Origin: Nannochloris sp. 'desiccata'
Taxonomy: Eukaryota; Chlorophyta; Trebouxiophyceae; Chlorellales; Chlorellaceae
Direction of reading: 5' to 3'
Assembly (NCBI GenBank): GCA_019044685.2
Contig: JAGTXX020000002.1
Location: forward strand, 740,740 to 804,739
Length of the DNA stretch: 64,000 nt
A program made the position numbers and the translations under genes. A model generated the notes under the pieces. The model saw only the letters and a list, made by a program, of their open reading frames with translations. It searched no databases and was not told where the DNA came from. This document shows, one piece after another, positions 49,937 to 61,700 of this stretch. The number at the start of each line of letters is the position of its first letter. Positions within the stretch are counted from its first letter, which is position 1.

Positions 49937-50295
49937 TGTAGCACTTTGCGCCTTATTTTGCCTTTTTCTATTTTGGTCTCTTTTCTTTCTTCCGTCGCTC
50001 TGGACAGCTATTCTCTGCCAGACTCAGTCTGACACAGTCACTCTCGTTATGGCTGCGTGCCCTATAACGTTATAGCTTGAGAAGCTACATACTCAATTCC
50101 TAAATAGCTCTCCATCGCTCTTTTCCACATTCTTAATTATGATTAACTCTTGATTCGTGTAACCAGGTACACCTGATACTCCTAGATACCCTATAGACCT
50201 CTAAGACAGTGTAGTTGTGACTCCACTGTGCGCATTCGATCGAACATCTTGTTCCTAAGAACTTAGCCTTCCACCCAGTTAGGCATAGTTCTACA
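49937..50295 (+). repeat. 5' LTR of copy 1
   Basis: 359 bp, TGTAG...CTACA. Contains a CCCTATAACGTTATAG palindromic stretch that could serve as a promoter element. Confidence 0.95.
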
Positions 50296-50296
50296 T

Positions 50297-50308
50297 TGGT
50301 TCTCAGCT
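50297..50308 (+). other. Primer-binding site, copy 1
   Basis: TGGTTCTCAGCT begins one base after the LTR; TGG pairs with the CCA end of a tRNA. The tRNA cannot be named from this sequence. The equivalent site in copy 2 is at 56925. Confidence 0.6.
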
Positions 50309-50793
50309 TTTGAAACGGGATACGTAAGTTGCACCTTCTGATTCTCACTTGGCAAGTGAGCGTGCACCTCATCTGATTCGCATCCCGCGTTCTTCGACCT
50401 CTTGATTTTGGGCCCCACTCCTCTGCGTGGCCTTTTGATCTGTTTGATAGCCCTATATAAGCTTGACTTTGGCGAAAGTCCGCTCATAGGCTTCTCACAG
50501 GTGTGTTTTTGAGACTTGGCGAGTCGACACACCCCCGGCGTACGCGTTTCTGAAATTTTTCTTTGGCGGCTCTTGACCCCGGTTCCTGATATCTTGGTCC
50601 AGGTATCTCTGAAGATATTATCTGATTAAGATCTAGTGAAGCATCCACCACCACAGTACTGAATCCTCATCCGTGACTACCGAGGTAGCTGCTATCAGCG
50701 AGAAGTACTGTACTGTCCACGGCTGATCTAGGTATTAGTCATTTAGTACTTCAAGTGGTCCGGTATTAGTCCTATTCCACTGTACTATAGTGT

Positions 50794-51255
50794 ATGGCAT
50801 CTAGTACTACACTAGTACATCAAGACTTGGTTAAAGAGGTAAAGAAAGAGAAGCGTAAAGAGAAGTTCAAACAGAAGAAGAAGAAGAAGGTCATTGCTGA
50901 TACTCGTAAGCGTACTACGTGGCAATACAACAAGAGTAAAAGAAGTTCACAACTGAAGAAGTACCTTGACGCGAAAGCTAACGTAGAGGCTAAAGTTAAA
51001 GGTACTTACGGGAAGTTTACTTACATAGGGGGATTGAAACAAGTGCCACTAGACGGCATTCCAGCTGATCTCAAGAACCCTAGTAAGTACAAGTGGGTAC
51101 TAACTAGTACAGCTTGTTCTCAAGCACGTGAAGAAGAACAAAGCTTCTTAAAGTACTGGAATCCTAGACGTGTTGACGAAGCACGGTGGTCTCTTTGGGA
51201 AGAAGAAAATAAATTAAAGGTTCTTCCCGACGGCAGGGTTATATATTTTAATTGA
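50794..51255 (+). CDS. Extra ORF before gag, copy 1 (153 residues, Lys-rich)
   Basis: Starts at ATG 50794 after a 500-nt leader and ends TGA 51253-51255. Residues 10-50 are extremely basic (KKEKRKEKFKQKKKKK), and the rest looks folded with aromatic residues (GTYGKFTYIGGLKQV; RWSLWEEENKLKV). It has no Cys/His knuckle or enzyme motif and I do not recognise it. It lies in the same frame as gag, separated by the stop and 24 nt, so stop read-through or re-initiation could join them. An identical ORF in copy 2 shows it is part of the element. A nucleic-acid-binding role is only an inference from its charge. Confidence 0.72.
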   Translation: MASSTTLVHQDLVKEVKKEKRKEKFKQKKKKKVIADTRKRTTWQYNKSKRSSQLKKYLDAKANVEAKVKGTYGKFTYIGGLKQVPLDGIPADLKNPSKYKWVLTSTACSQAREEEQSFLKYWNPRRVDEARWSLWEEENKLKVLPDGRVIYFN

Positions 51256-51279
51256 AATTCGTATTGCTCGTACGACAAG

Positions 51280-52167
51280 ATGAACGCCGAAGAAGCTGCT
51301 CAGTTGATGCAGCAAGTACAGTTCTTGACTGCTCAACTCAATGAGTTACAGCAACAACCACCAAACGTGCAACAACCACCTGCTGCACAGCGTATCAAGC
51401 CCCGCAAGCCCAATGACTTTACCGGTGATAGTAAAGCTTTGCAAGATTGGTTGTACGCTGTATCCTTGTACTGTCATTCTATTGGTATTACTGATGATAT
51501 GCTGAAGGTGCAAACTGCCTTGCCCTACCTTCAAGGTGCTGCCAAGACTTGGTTGCGTCGTGTCTACCCTGTTGATGAATGGGCTAACGCTCCTTGGGGG
51601 ACTTGGCAAGATTTTTGTACGGCTTTGCGTGGTGCTTTTGGTCCCTTAGAGGAACATCTTCAAGCACGGGAACGCCTTGACAACTTACGTCAGAGGCGTA
51701 CTCAATCTGTGATTGATTACATTAGAGAGTACCGTATTATTATGCTTGAATTGCCTGAAGTCACTCAGGATGAAATTGTGCATCGCTTCCGGAAAACCTT
51801 GTACTGGGACAAGGTTAAGGATTATATTACCCAAGCTACGGCCAATAGGGTTCGTACAACTCTTCAATTTGACGAGATTGCTACTTTGGCTACTCTTGGT
51901 GAATTAGAATTGGTACCTGCTGGACAACGTGGCAGAGGCAATTACTCTGGCCAACACTGGCAGTCCCGCCAGCCGGCTTCTCTTGCTCCTGCTCCGCGTC
52001 CTGTGGCTATGGATATAGGTAGTATTGATTCTCGTCCCTCTGGTTCTTATGATCGTGACGCCTTGCGTCGTGAAGGTCGTTGTTTCTACTGCAAAGAACG
52101 TGGTCATCGTAAAAATCAGTGTCCCGAGCTTACTAAGAAGCAGGGAAACGCGAGACACCGACAGTAA
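51280..52167 (+). CDS. gag: Gag, copy 1
   Basis: 295 residues. A Gln-rich coiled N terminus ([18 protein letters not shown]) leads to a retrotransposon capsid region ([36 protein letters not shown]) and a CCHC zinc knuckle at [14 protein letters not shown] near residues 272-285. It forms the virus-like particle and binds RNA. The last 31 nt overlap the pol frame, where the slippery heptamer lies. Stop codon TAA at 52165-52167. Confidence 0.94.
   Translation: MNAEEAAQLMQQVQFLTAQLNELQQQPPNVQQPPAAQRIKPRKPNDFTGDSKALQDWLYAVSLYCHSIGITDDMLKVQTALPYLQGAAKTWLRRVYPVDEWANAPWGTWQDFCTALRGAFGPLEEHLQARERLDNLRQRRTQSVIDYIREYRIIMLELPEVTQDEIVHRFRKTLYWDKVKDYITQATANRVRTTLQFDEIATLATLGELELVPAGQRGRGNYSGQHWQSRQPASLAPAPRPVAMDIGSIDSRPSGSYDRDALRREGRCFYCKERGHRKNQCPELTKKQGNARHRQ
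52143..52149 (+). promoter_or_regulatory. Probable -1 ribosomal frameshift site GGGAAAC, copy 1
   Basis: The heptamer is read G GGA AAC in the gag frame, the exact XXXYYYZ phase, inside the 31-nt overlap (52137-52167) of gag and the -1 frame that leads to pol. Slippage places the ribosome on CGC at 52149. A GGAGTC/GACTCC pair (52170 and about 52211) could form part of a downstream structure, but the spacing is long. Confidence 0.7.
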
Positions 52168-55100
52168 GCGGAGTCTTTATTGCCGGTGAATCTGTTGATG
52201 ATGATGTTGATGACTCCTCCACCCTTGATTCGGGCCCAGCTCCCGCCTGCGACCCTCGATATATTCTCGCAGTGCGCTCCGAGACTGAGCTGCAGGTCCT
52301 CCGTGGAAGTGTCAATGGCCAGGTCGTCACTATCCTTATAGATAGTGGTGCTGCTGGTAATTTTATTTCTCAAGACTTTGTTGAAACATTTGGAATTACT
52401 ACGAAAAAGAAAGATCCTCAGAACTGGACTCAAGCCCTGATGGCTGATGGTACCGCTTATGATTTGGACAAGTTTGTTCACCGTGCCACGATTAAAATCC
52501 AGAATTACAGAGATTCGGTATCTCTGGATGTAGTGCCTTTAGATTCGGCTTATCATATGATATTAGGACAACCATGGTTGAGTAAAATTAATCCTAGTAT
52601 TGATTTCTCCGAGAAAACAATAACTTTTACTCACCGCCGTCGTCGCCACTTTTGGCAATGTCCGCGACCAGACCGACCCACTACATTGAAGCCCTTGAGT
52701 GCTGTACAACTCAATAGAGTTCTTCGTAAGCGCCCCTCTGCTAAAGTATATGCTTGCTATGTACGGCAAACTGATGACGGTGTCGAAAGTGAAGTTAAAG
52801 AAACCACCGCCGCGGGCGCTCGAAAGATGGCGAAGGATATTATGAAAGATTATGAAGATGTTTTCCCTGATAACTTGCCTCCTGGTCTGCCTCCTGAACG
52901 ATCTGTAGATCATCGTATTGAACTTGAACCTGGTGCTCAACCCACTTCCCGCCCAGACTATAAAAAGAGTCTGCCTGAATACGATGAAATGCAGCGACAG
53001 ATCAACGAAATGTTGGAAAATGGTGAGATACAGCCTAGTGTGTCTCCCTATGGATCTCCTGTGCTGTTTGTCAAGAAGCAAGATGGCTCCTTACGTATGT
53101 GTATTGACTACAGAGCCCTGAACAAACAGACTGTGAAGAATAGGTATCCGCTCCCTCGTATTGAAGAAATGTTGGATCGCCTTGGTAAGGCCAAGTACTT
53201 TACCAAGCTTGATCTGAGATCCGGCTATTATCAAATACGAGTAGCTAAAGAAGATATCTACAAGACTGCATTTAGTACCAGATATGGTCACTATGAGTTT
53301 TTAGTGATGCCATTCGGTCTGACGAACGCTCCCGCCACCTTCCAGACCTTGATGAATGACATCTTCCGCACTAGTTTGGACAAATTCATTATGGTATACT
53401 TAGATGATATCCTTATCTTTAGTGATACTCTTGAGGATCATGAAAAGCACGTTCGCCACGCGCTTGACGTCCTCCGACAGAATAAGCTGTATTGCAAGGC
53501 CTCTAAGTGTGAATTTTTCCAAACTGAAGTGTCCTTCCTTGGGCATGTGATTAATGGTGATGGTGTTAAAGCTGACCCTCGTAAAGTTCAAGCTGTTGCT
53601 GACTGGCCTCAACCTAAAACAGTCCGGCAAGTCCGCTCTTTTCTCGGTCTAGCTAATTATTACCGTCGCTATGTTCATGGTTTCGCCACCATGGCTGCCC
53701 CTCTTACCTTGCTTACTAAGAAGAATGTCCCTTTTCTCTGGACTACCAAGCAAACTCAAGCGTTAGAAGCCTTGAAGACTGCCTTGTCCACCGCTCCTGT
53801 GTTGAAAAACCCTGAATTTGGCAAGCCTTTTGTGATTACTACGGACGCTTCTGAGTTCGCTGTTGGTGCTGTGCTTAGTCAATCTACGCCTGAAGGTGAA
53901 CGTCCTGTTGCCTTCATTTCTCAAACTCTGAGTGATACTGAACGTCGTTGGCCTACTCATGATCGCGAACTTCATGCTATTGTCTGTGCTCTCAAACGCT
54001 GGCGACACTATGTCGAAGGCGTGCCGATCACTGTTCTTACTGATCATAATTCCTTGAAGTACTTCATGGAACAAAAAGAACTGTCTAAGAGACAAGTACG
54101 ATGGCTTGAAACTCTATTAGAGTACGGTAATGACTTGCTCATCAAGTATCTCCCTGGTAAAGCTAATGTTGTAGCTGATGCTTTGAGCCGACGCGCTGAT
54201 TTTGAACTGCCCCCTGTGTCTGACACTGTGCTGCCACAGCTGCTTCGTGTGCAAGGTATTCGTGTTAATAGTGTTCGTGTGAATTCTATTGTACATTTTG
54301 AACCTAACCAAGGTTGGTTAGCTGAATTGAAGGATGCTTTGGTTAAAGATCCTTTGTACAAGAAAGTTGTCGCTCCCGCTCCCGTTAGTAACCGTCGTCG
54401 TCGCCGCTCTCTTGCTCCTCCTCCATCTGTCTTGGATTTTGAATACTCAGTTCAAAATGATTTAATTTATGCTCACTCGAAGGGAAGAAAGAAATTGTTC
54501 GTTCCATTCAAGAAGTTGCAAGCTAAAGTTTTAGCTGCAAATCACGATCATGTGACTGCTGGTCACGTGGGCATGGATAAAACTACTGAACTGGTCTCTC
54601 GACATTACTACTGGCGTGGAATTGCACAAACTGTACAACGTTATGTGAAATCTTGCCTTCTTTGTCAGCGAATGAAATCGAACAACCAAAAGCCTGCTGG
54701 CTTGTTGCAACCGCTGCCGGTTCCTGATCATAATTGGGAACATGTCTCATTGGATTTGATTGGTCCTTTGCCTACCACTCTCAATGGTTTTGACTGCATT
54801 GTTACTGTAGTTGATAAGCTTTCTAAAATGGGTCATTTCATTGCTACCACTACCACTGTTGATGCTCCTAGTCTTGCTAAACTCATGATGAGTAATATCT
54901 TTAGGCTCCATGGTTTCCCAAAAGCCTTGATAAGTGATCGCGATGCTCGCTTCACCAGTGAGTATTGGAAACAATTTATTGATGCTTTAGGTATTGCTTC
55001 TCACATGTCTACTGCTTTCCACCCCGAAACTGATGGCCAGACTGAGCGAATGAATAGAACCATTGAAGAGATGCTCCGCTCTTACGTCAACGATAAGCAT

Positions 55101-55904
55101 GATAACTGGGATGAATTGTTACCTTATCTGGAATTGGCTTATAATAATTCTCGTCAAGCTTCGCATAAGTTTACTCCGTACTTCTTGAATCATGGTACTC
55201 ATCCTTTTGTCCCTGGTGCTGCTCTCAATCCTACTTCTGCTGCTGCTGTCAATCCTGATACCTTGGCTCACACTGTCGCTACTGCTTTAACTGAAGCTAA
55301 ACAACATTTGGAGCGTGCTCGTGAACGTCAGCGTGAATATGCAAATAAATCTAGAAGGCATGTTGAGTTTAAAGTTGGAGATCGTGTTTACCTGTCTACA
55401 GAAAATTTGAAGCTGCCCGGTCCTTCTCGCAAGCTGCAAGAAAGACGTATTGGTCCCTTCACGATATCTAAAGTGCTGTCTCCCGTTACGTATAAACTTA
55501 CACTCCCTAATGAGATGCAAATTCATGCTACCTTCCATGTCAAACTCTTACATCCCTTTGTAGAGTCTCCTGAAGAATTTGGTGAACGCGTTACTGTGGA
55601 ACTGCCACCGATTGGTTATGCACGTGGTGATGGAATCTACCTTGTCGATTATGTATTTGGTCGTAAATGGGATACTATTGTTGGTAAATCTCGCCCTGAA
55701 TGGTTTTATCATGTAGCTTGGCTTGGTTACTCTCTTGAAGAAGCTACTTGGGAACCCCGCCGCCAACTACTCGGCATTAAAGATTTAATTGATGAATATG
55801 ATGCTGCACACCCACTCAAACGTGGAGAAGCGACGCTACCACCTTGGCCTACTGTTAATTCTAAAAAGAAGAAGAATATCAAGGAACCTACTAAAAAGAA
55901 GTAA
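52149..55904 (+). CDS. pol: Pol polyprotein with integrase chromodomain, copy 1
   Basis: Given from the first codon after slippage; the frame has no good ATG (a GTG lies at 52272). Order: aspartic protease ([10 protein letters not shown]), reverse transcriptase ([38 protein letters not shown] with the YLDD at 53397-53408), RNase H ([15 protein letters not shown]), integrase HHCC zinc domain ([14 protein letters not shown] ... CLLCQ) and DDE core ([34 protein letters not shown]), then a C-terminal chromodomain ([19 protein letters not shown]). The RT-before-integrase order makes it Ty3/gypsy; the chromodomain marks the chromovirus branch. No stop or missing catalytic residue was seen. Confidence 0.95.
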   Translation, partial: RETPTVSGVFIAGESVDDDVDDSSTLDSGPAPACDPRYILAVRSETELQVLRGSVNGQVVTILIDSGAAGNFISQDFVETFGITTKKKDPQNWTQALMADGTAYDLDKFVHRATIKIQNYRDSVSLDVVPLDSAYHMILGQPWLSKINPSIDFSEKTITFTHRRRRHFWQCPRPDRPTTLKPLSAVQLNRVLRKRPSAKVYACYVRQTDDGVESEVKETTAAGARKMAKDIMKDYEDVFPDNLPPGLPPERSVDHRIELEPGAQPTSRPDYKKSLPEYDEMQRQINEMLENGEIQPSVSPYGSPVLFVKKQDGSLRMCIDYRALNKQTVKNRYPLPRIEEMLDRLGKAKYFTKLDLRSGYYQIRVAKEDIYKTAFSTRYGHYEFLVMPFGLTNAPATFQTLMNDIFRTSLDKFIMVYLDDILIFSDTLEDHEKHVRHALDVLRQNKLYCKASKCEFFQTEVSFLGHVINGDGVKADPRKVQAVADWPQPKTVRQVRSFLGLANYYRRYVHGFATMAAPLTLLTKKNVPFLWTTKQTQALEALKTALSTAPVLKNPEFGKPFVITTDASEFAVGAVLSQSTPEGERPVAFISQTLSDTERRWPTHDRELHAIVCALKRWRHYVEGVPITVLTDHNSLKYFMEQKELSKRQVRWLETLLEYGNDLLIKYLPGKANVVADALSRRADFELPPVSDTVLPQLLRVQGIRVNSVRVNSIVHFEPNQGWLAELKDALVKDPLYKKVVAPAPVSNRRRRRSLAPPPSVLDFEYSVQNDLIYAHSKGRKKLFVPFKKLQAKVLAANHDHVTAGHVGMDKTTELVSRHYYWRGIAQTVQRYVKSCLLCQRMKSNNQKPAGLLQPLPVPDHNWEHVSLDLIGPLPTTLNGFDCIVTVVDKLSKMGHFIATTTTVDAPSLAKLMMSNIFRLHGFPKALISDRDARFTSEYWKQFIDALGIASHMSTAFHPETDGQTERMNRTIEEMLRSYVNDKHDNWDELLPYLELAYNNSRQASHKFTPYFLNHGTHPFVPGAALNPTSAAAVNPDTLAHTVATALTEAKQHLERARERQREYANKSRRHVEFKVGDRVYLSTENLKLPGPSRKLQERRIGPFTISKVLSPVTYKLTLPNEMQIHATFHVKLLHPFVESPEEFGERVTVELPPIGYARGDGIYLVDYVFGRKWDTIVGKSRPEWFYHVAWLGYSLEEATWEPRRQLLGIKDLIDEYDAAHPLKRGEATLPPWPTVNSKKKKNIKEPTKKK

Positions 55905-56064
55905 TTTTATTGTCTATGTGATTTTTTTTTTTCCCCTGGTTAAGAAATTTTCAGATTTGTCTATTTGTATTTTCATTTTGCTGATTGTCTTTTGTTTTGC
56001 TTTCCCCTTGATTCCTTTGTCTGCTTACATTGTTCTGAGCCAGCGAGGACGTGGCTCTTTTCTT

Positions 56065-56077
56065 AAGGAGGGGATAA
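56065..56077 (+). other. Polypurine tract, copy 1
   Basis: AAGGAGGGGATAA directly before the 3' LTR; primes plus-strand DNA synthesis. Copy 2 has the same tract at 62694. Confidence 0.85.
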
Positions 56078-56436
56078 TGTAGCACTTTGCGCCTTATTTT
56101 GCCTTTTTCTATTTTGGTCTCTTTTCTTTCTTCCGTCGCTCTGGACAGCTATTCTCTGCCAGACTCAGTCTGACACAGTCACTCTCGTTATGGCTGCGTG
56201 CCCTATAACGTTATAGCTTGAGAAGCTACATACTCAATTCCTAAATAGCTCTCCATCGCTCTTTTCCACATTCTTAATTATGATTAACTCTTGATTCGTG
56301 TAACCAGGTACACCTGATACTCCTAGATACCCTATAGACCTCTAAGACAGTGTAGTTGTGACTCCACTGTGCGCATTCGATCGAACATCTTGTTCCTAAG
56401 AACTTAGCCTTCCACCCAGTTAGGCATAGTTCTACA
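56078..56436 (+). repeat. 3' LTR of copy 1
   Basis: 359 bp, same length and apparently the same sequence as the 5' LTR. Confidence 0.95.
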
Positions 56437-56564
56437 CTACTGCTATTCCACGATATCCATCACACGTTCTATGATCACTCCCTGGCTTGGCTATAGGTGT
56501 AATGGCGCTCAGTGCCCAAACTTTGGGCAGCTTGCCTATTGCCACCGAGGCGTTTAGCAGCTCT
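56437..56564 (-). pseudogene. LINE reverse transcriptase, 128-bp middle fragment
   Basis: A fragment trapped between the two LTR elements. On the minus strand it encodes the RT segment GKLPKVWALSAITPIAKPG and GYRGIA, the conserved motif that lies between the two larger LINE pieces. Its ends are the target duplications CTACT (56437-56441) and GCTCT (56560-56564). Confidence 0.88.
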
Positions 56565-56923
56565 TGTAGCACTTTGCGCCTTATTTTGCCTTTTTCTATT
56601 TTGGTCTCTTTTCTTTCTTCCGTCGCTCTGGACAGCTATTCTCTGCCAGACTCAGTCTGACACAGTCACTCTCGTTATGGCTGCGTGCCCTATAACGTTA
56701 TAGCTTGAGAAGCTACATACTCAATTCCTAAATAGCTCTCCATCGCTCTTTTCCACATTCTTAATTATGATTAACTCTTGATTCGTGTAACCAGGTACAC
56801 CTGATACTCCTAGATACCCTATAGACCTCTAAGACAGTGTAGTTGTGACTCCACTGTGCGCATTCGATCGAACATCTTGTTCCTAAGAACTTAGCCTTCC
56901 ACCCAGTTAGGCATAGTTCTACA
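56565..56923 (+). repeat. 5' LTR of copy 2
   Basis: 359 bp, TGTAG...CTACA, apparently identical to the other three LTRs. Confidence 0.95.
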
Positions 56924-57421
56924 TTGGTTCTCAGCTTTTGAAACGGGATACGTAAGTTGCACCTTCTGATTCTCACTTGGCAAGTGAGCGTGCACCTCAT
57001 CTGATTCGCATCCCGCGTTCTTCGACCTCTTGATTTTGGGCCCCACTCCTCTGCGTGGCCTTTTGATCTGTTTGATAGCCCTATATAAGCTTGACTTTGG
57101 CGAAAGTCCGCTCATAGGCTTCTCACAGGTGTGTTTTTGAGACTTGGCGAGTCGACACACCCCCGGCGTACGCGTTTCTGAAATTTTTCTTTGGCGGCTC
57201 TTGACCCCGGTTCCTGATATCTTGGTCCAGGTATCTCTGAAGATATTATCTGATTAAGATCTAGTGAAGCATCCACCACCACAGTACTGAATCCTCATCC
57301 GTGACTACCGAGGTAGCTGCTATCAGCGAGAAGTACTGTACTGTCCACGGCTGATCTAGGTATTAGTCATTTAGTACTTCAAGTGGTCCGGTATTAGTCC
57401 TATTCCACTGTACTATAGTGT

Positions 57422-57883
57422 ATGGCATCTAGTACTACACTAGTACATCAAGACTTGGTTAAAGAGGTAAAGAAAGAGAAGCGTAAAGAGAAGTTCAAAC
57501 AGAAGAAGAAGAAGAAGGTCATTGCTGATACTCGTAAGCGTACTACGTGGCAATACAACAAGAGTAAAAGAAGTTCACAACTGAAGAAGTACCTTGACGC
57601 GAAAGCTAACGTAGAGGCTAAAGTTAAAGGTACTTACGGGAAGTTTACTTACATAGGGGGATTGAAACAAGTGCCACTAGACGGCATTCCAGCTGATCTC
57701 AAGAACCCTAGTAAGTACAAGTGGGTACTAACTAGTACAGCTTGTTCTCAAGCACGTGAAGAAGAACAAAGCTTCTTAAAGTACTGGAATCCTAGACGTG
57801 TTGACGAAGCACGGTGGTCTCTTTGGGAAGAAGAAAATAAATTAAAGGTTCTTCCCGACGGCAGGGTTATATATTTTAATTGA
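57422..57883 (+). CDS. Extra ORF before gag, copy 2 (153 residues)
   Basis: Same protein as at 50794 with no residue change. Its intact state in a second, independently inserted copy argues that the element's source copy carried it as a working gene. Confidence 0.72.
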   Translation: MASSTTLVHQDLVKEVKKEKRKEKFKQKKKKKVIADTRKRTTWQYNKSKRSSQLKKYLDAKANVEAKVKGTYGKFTYIGGLKQVPLDGIPADLKNPSKYKWVLTSTACSQAREEEQSFLKYWNPRRVDEARWSLWEEENKLKVLPDGRVIYFN

Positions 57884-57907
57884 AATTCGTATTGCTCGTA
57901 CGACAAG

Positions 57908-58795
57908 ATGAACGCCGAAGAAGCTGCTCAGTTGATGCAGCAAGTACAGTTCTTGACTGCTCAACTCAATGAGTTACAGCAACAACCACCAAACGTGCAA
58001 CAACCACCTGCTGCACAGCGTATCAAGCCCCGCAAGCCCAATGACTTTACCGGTGATAGTAAAGCTTTGCAAGATTGGTTGTACGCTGTATCCTTGTACT
58101 GTCATTCTATTGGTATTACTGATGATATGCTGAAGGTGCAAACTGCCTTGCCCTACCTTCAAGGTGCTGCCAAGACTTGGTTGCGTCGTGTCTACCCTGT
58201 TGATGAATGGGCTAACGCTCCTTGGGGGACTTGGCAAGATTTTTGTACGGCTTTGCGTGGTGCTTTTGGTCCCTTAGAGGAACATCTTCAAGCACGGGAA
58301 CGCCTTGACAACTTACGTCAGAGGCGTACTCAATCTGTGATTGATTACATTAGAGAGTACCGTATTATTATGCTTGAATTGCCTGAAGTCACTCAGGATG
58401 AAATTGTGCATCGCTTCCGGAAAACCTTGTACTGGGACAAGGTTAAGGATTATATTACCCAAGCTACGGCCAATAGGGTTCGTACAACTCTTCAATTTGA
58501 CGAGATTGCTACTTTGGCTACTCTTGGTGAATTAGAATTGGTACCTGCTGGACAACGTGGCAGAGGCAATTACTCTGGCCAACACTGGCAGTCCCGCCAG
58601 CCGGCTTCTCTTGCTCCTGCTCCGCGTCCTGTGGCTATGGATATAGGTAGTATTGATTCTCGTCCCTCTGGTTCTTATGATCGTGACGCCTTGCGTCGTG
58701 AAGGTCGTTGTTTCTACTGCAAAGAACGTGGTCATCGTAAAAATCAGTGTCCCGAGCTTACTAAGAAGCAGGGAAACGCGAGACACCGACAGTAA
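57908..58795 (+). CDS. gag: Gag, copy 2
   Basis: Same 295 residues as in copy 1, including the CCHC knuckle. Confidence 0.94.
   Translation: MNAEEAAQLMQQVQFLTAQLNELQQQPPNVQQPPAAQRIKPRKPNDFTGDSKALQDWLYAVSLYCHSIGITDDMLKVQTALPYLQGAAKTWLRRVYPVDEWANAPWGTWQDFCTALRGAFGPLEEHLQARERLDNLRQRRTQSVIDYIREYRIIMLELPEVTQDEIVHRFRKTLYWDKVKDYITQATANRVRTTLQFDEIATLATLGELELVPAGQRGRGNYSGQHWQSRQPASLAPAPRPVAMDIGSIDSRPSGSYDRDALRREGRCFYCKERGHRKNQCPELTKKQGNARHRQ
58771..58777 (+). promoter_or_regulatory. Probable -1 frameshift site GGGAAAC, copy 2
   Basis: Same heptamer and phase as in copy 1. Confidence 0.7.
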
Positions 58796-61700
58796 GCGGA
58801 GTCTTTATTGCCGGTGAATCTGTTGATGATGATGTTGATGACTCCTCCACCCTTGATTCGGGCCCAGCTCCCGCCTGCGACCCTCGATATATTCTCGCAG
58901 TGCGCTCCGAGACTGAGCTGCAGGTCCTCCGTGGAAGTGTCAATGGCCAGGTCGTCACTATCCTTATAGATAGTGGTGCTGCTGGTAATTTTATTTCTCA
59001 AGACTTTGTTGAAACATTTGGAATTACTACGAAAAAGAAAGATCCTCAGAACTGGACTCAAGCCCTGATGGCTGATGGTACCGCTTATGATTTGGACAAG
59101 TTTGTTCACCGTGCCACGATTAAAATCCAGAATTACAGAGATTCGGTATCTCTGGATGTAGTGCCTTTAGATTCGGCTTATCATATGATATTAGGACAAC
59201 CATGGTTGAGTAAAATTAATCCTAGTATTGATTTCTCCGAGAAAACAATAACTTTTACTCACCGCCGTCGTCGCCACTTTTGGCAATGTCCGCGACCAGA
59301 CCGACCCACTACATTGAAGCCCTTGAGTGCTGTACAACTCAATAGAGTTCTTCGTAAGCGCCCCTCTGCTAAAGTATATGCTTGCTATGTACGGCAAACT
59401 GATGACGGTGTCGAAAGTGAAGTTAAAGAAACCACCGCCGCGGGCGCTCGAAAGATGGCGAAGGATATTATGAAAGATTATGAAGATGTTTTCCCTGATA
59501 ACTTGCCTCCTGGTCTGCCTCCTGAACGATCTGTAGATCATCGTATTGAACTTGAACCTGGTGCTCAACCCACTTCCCGCCCAGACTATAAAAAGAGTCT
59601 GCCTGAATACGATGAAATGCAGCGACAGATCAACGAAATGTTGGAAAATGGTGAGATACAGCCTAGTGTGTCTCCCTATGGATCTCCTGTGCTGTTTGTC
59701 AAGAAGCAAGATGGCTCCTTACGTATGTGTATTGACTACAGAGCCCTGAACAAACAGACTGTGAAGAATAGGTATCCGCTCCCTCGTATTGAAGAAATGT
59801 TGGATCGCCTTGGTAAGGCCAAGTACTTTACCAAGCTTGATCTGAGATCCGGCTATTATCAAATACGAGTAGCTAAAGAAGATATCTACAAGACTGCATT
59901 TAGTACCAGATATGGTCACTATGAGTTTTTAGTGATGCCATTCGGTCTGACGAACGCTCCCGCCACCTTCCAGACCTTGATGAATGACATCTTCCGCACT
60001 AGTTTGGACAAATTCATTATGGTATACTTAGATGATATCCTTATCTTTAGTGATACTCTTGAGGATCATGAAAAGCACGTTCGCCACGCGCTTGACGTCC
60101 TCCGACAGAATAAGCTGTATTGCAAGGCCTCTAAGTGTGAATTTTTCCAAACTGAAGTGTCCTTCCTTGGGCATGTGATTAATGGTGATGGTGTTAAAGC
60201 TGACCCTCGTAAAGTTCAAGCTGTTGCTGACTGGCCTCAACCTAAAACAGTCCGGCAAGTCCGCTCTTTTCTCGGTCTAGCTAATTATTACCGTCGCTAT
60301 GTTCATGGTTTCGCCACCATGGCTGCCCCTCTTACCTTGCTTACTAAGAAGAATGTCCCTTTTCTCTGGACTACCAAGCAAACTCAAGCGTTAGAAGCCT
60401 TGAAGACTGCCTTGTCCACCGCTCCTGTGTTGAAAAACCCTGAATTTGGCAAGCCTTTTGTGATTACTACGGACGCTTCTGAGTTCGCTGTTGGTGCTGT
60501 GCTTAGTCAATCTACGCCTGAAGGTGAACGTCCTGTTGCCTTCATTTCTCAAACTCTGAGTGATACTGAACGTCGTTGGCCTACTCATGATCGCGAACTT
60601 CATGCTATTGTCTGTGCTCTCAAACGCTGGCGACACTATGTCGAAGGCGTGCCGATCACTGTTCTTACTGATCATAATTCCTTGAAGTACTTCATGGAAC
60701 AAAAAGAACTGTCTAAGAGACAAGTACGATGGCTTGAAACTCTATTAGAGTACGGTAATGACTTGCTCATCAAGTATCTCCCTGGTAAAGCTAATGTTGT
60801 AGCTGATGCTTTGAGCCGACGCGCTGATTTTGAACTGCCCCCTGTGTCTGACACTGTGCTGCCACAGCTGCTTCGTGTGCAAGGTATTCGTGTTAATAGT
60901 GTTCGTGTGAATTCTATTGTACATTTTGAACCTAACCAAGGTTGGTTAGCTGAATTGAAGGATGCTTTGGTTAAAGATCCTTTGTACAAGAAAGTTGTCG
61001 CTCCCGCTCCCGTTAGTAACCGTCGTCGTCGCCGCTCTCTTGCTCCTCCTCCATCTGTCTTGGATTTTGAATACTCAGTTCAAAATGATTTAATTTATGC
61101 TCACTCGAAGGGAAGAAAGAAATTGTTCGTTCCATTCAAGAAGTTGCAAGCTAAAGTTTTAGCTGCAAATCACGATCATGTGACTGCTGGTCACGTGGGC
61201 ATGGATAAAACTACTGAACTGGTCTCTCGACATTACTACTGGCGTGGAATTGCACAAACTGTACAACGTTATGTGAAATCTTGCCTTCTTTGTCAGCGAA
61301 TGAAATCGAACAACCAAAAGCCTGCTGGCTTGTTGCAACCGCTGCCGGTTCCTGATCATAATTGGGAACATGTCTCATTGGATTTGATTGGTCCTTTGCC
61401 TACCACTCTCAATGGTTTTGACTGCATTGTTACTGTAGTTGATAAGCTTTCTAAAATGGGTCATTTCATTGCTACCACTACCACTGTTGATGCTCCTAGT
61501 CTTGCTAAACTCATGATGAGTAATATCTTTAGGCTCCATGGTTTCCCAAAAGCCTTGATAAGTGATCGCGATGCTCGCTTCACCAGTGAGTATTGGAAAC
61601 AATTTATTGATGCTTTAGGTATTGCTTCTCACATGTCTACTGCTTTCCACCCCGAAACTGATGGCCAGACTGAGCGAATGAATAGAACCATTGAAGAGAT

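Larger units (their letters stand above)
49937..56436 (+). mobile_element. Ty3/gypsy chromovirus, copy 1 (6500 bp, complete)
   Basis: Bounded by identical-looking 359-bp LTRs beginning TGTAG and ending CTACA and flanked by the 5-bp duplication CTACT (49932-49936 and 56437-56441). Internal order: tRNA-type primer site, leader, lysine-rich ORF, gag, -1 frameshift, pol (protease, RT, RNase H, integrase, chromodomain), polypurine tract. All frames are open. It differs from copy 2 by one T in a poly-T run in the 3' UTR (11 versus 12), as far as I can see by eye. Confidence 0.96.

Noticed and set aside
56512..56703. Small ORF spanning the LINE fragment and LTR
   Set aside because: It crosses an insertion boundary, so it cannot be an evolved gene.
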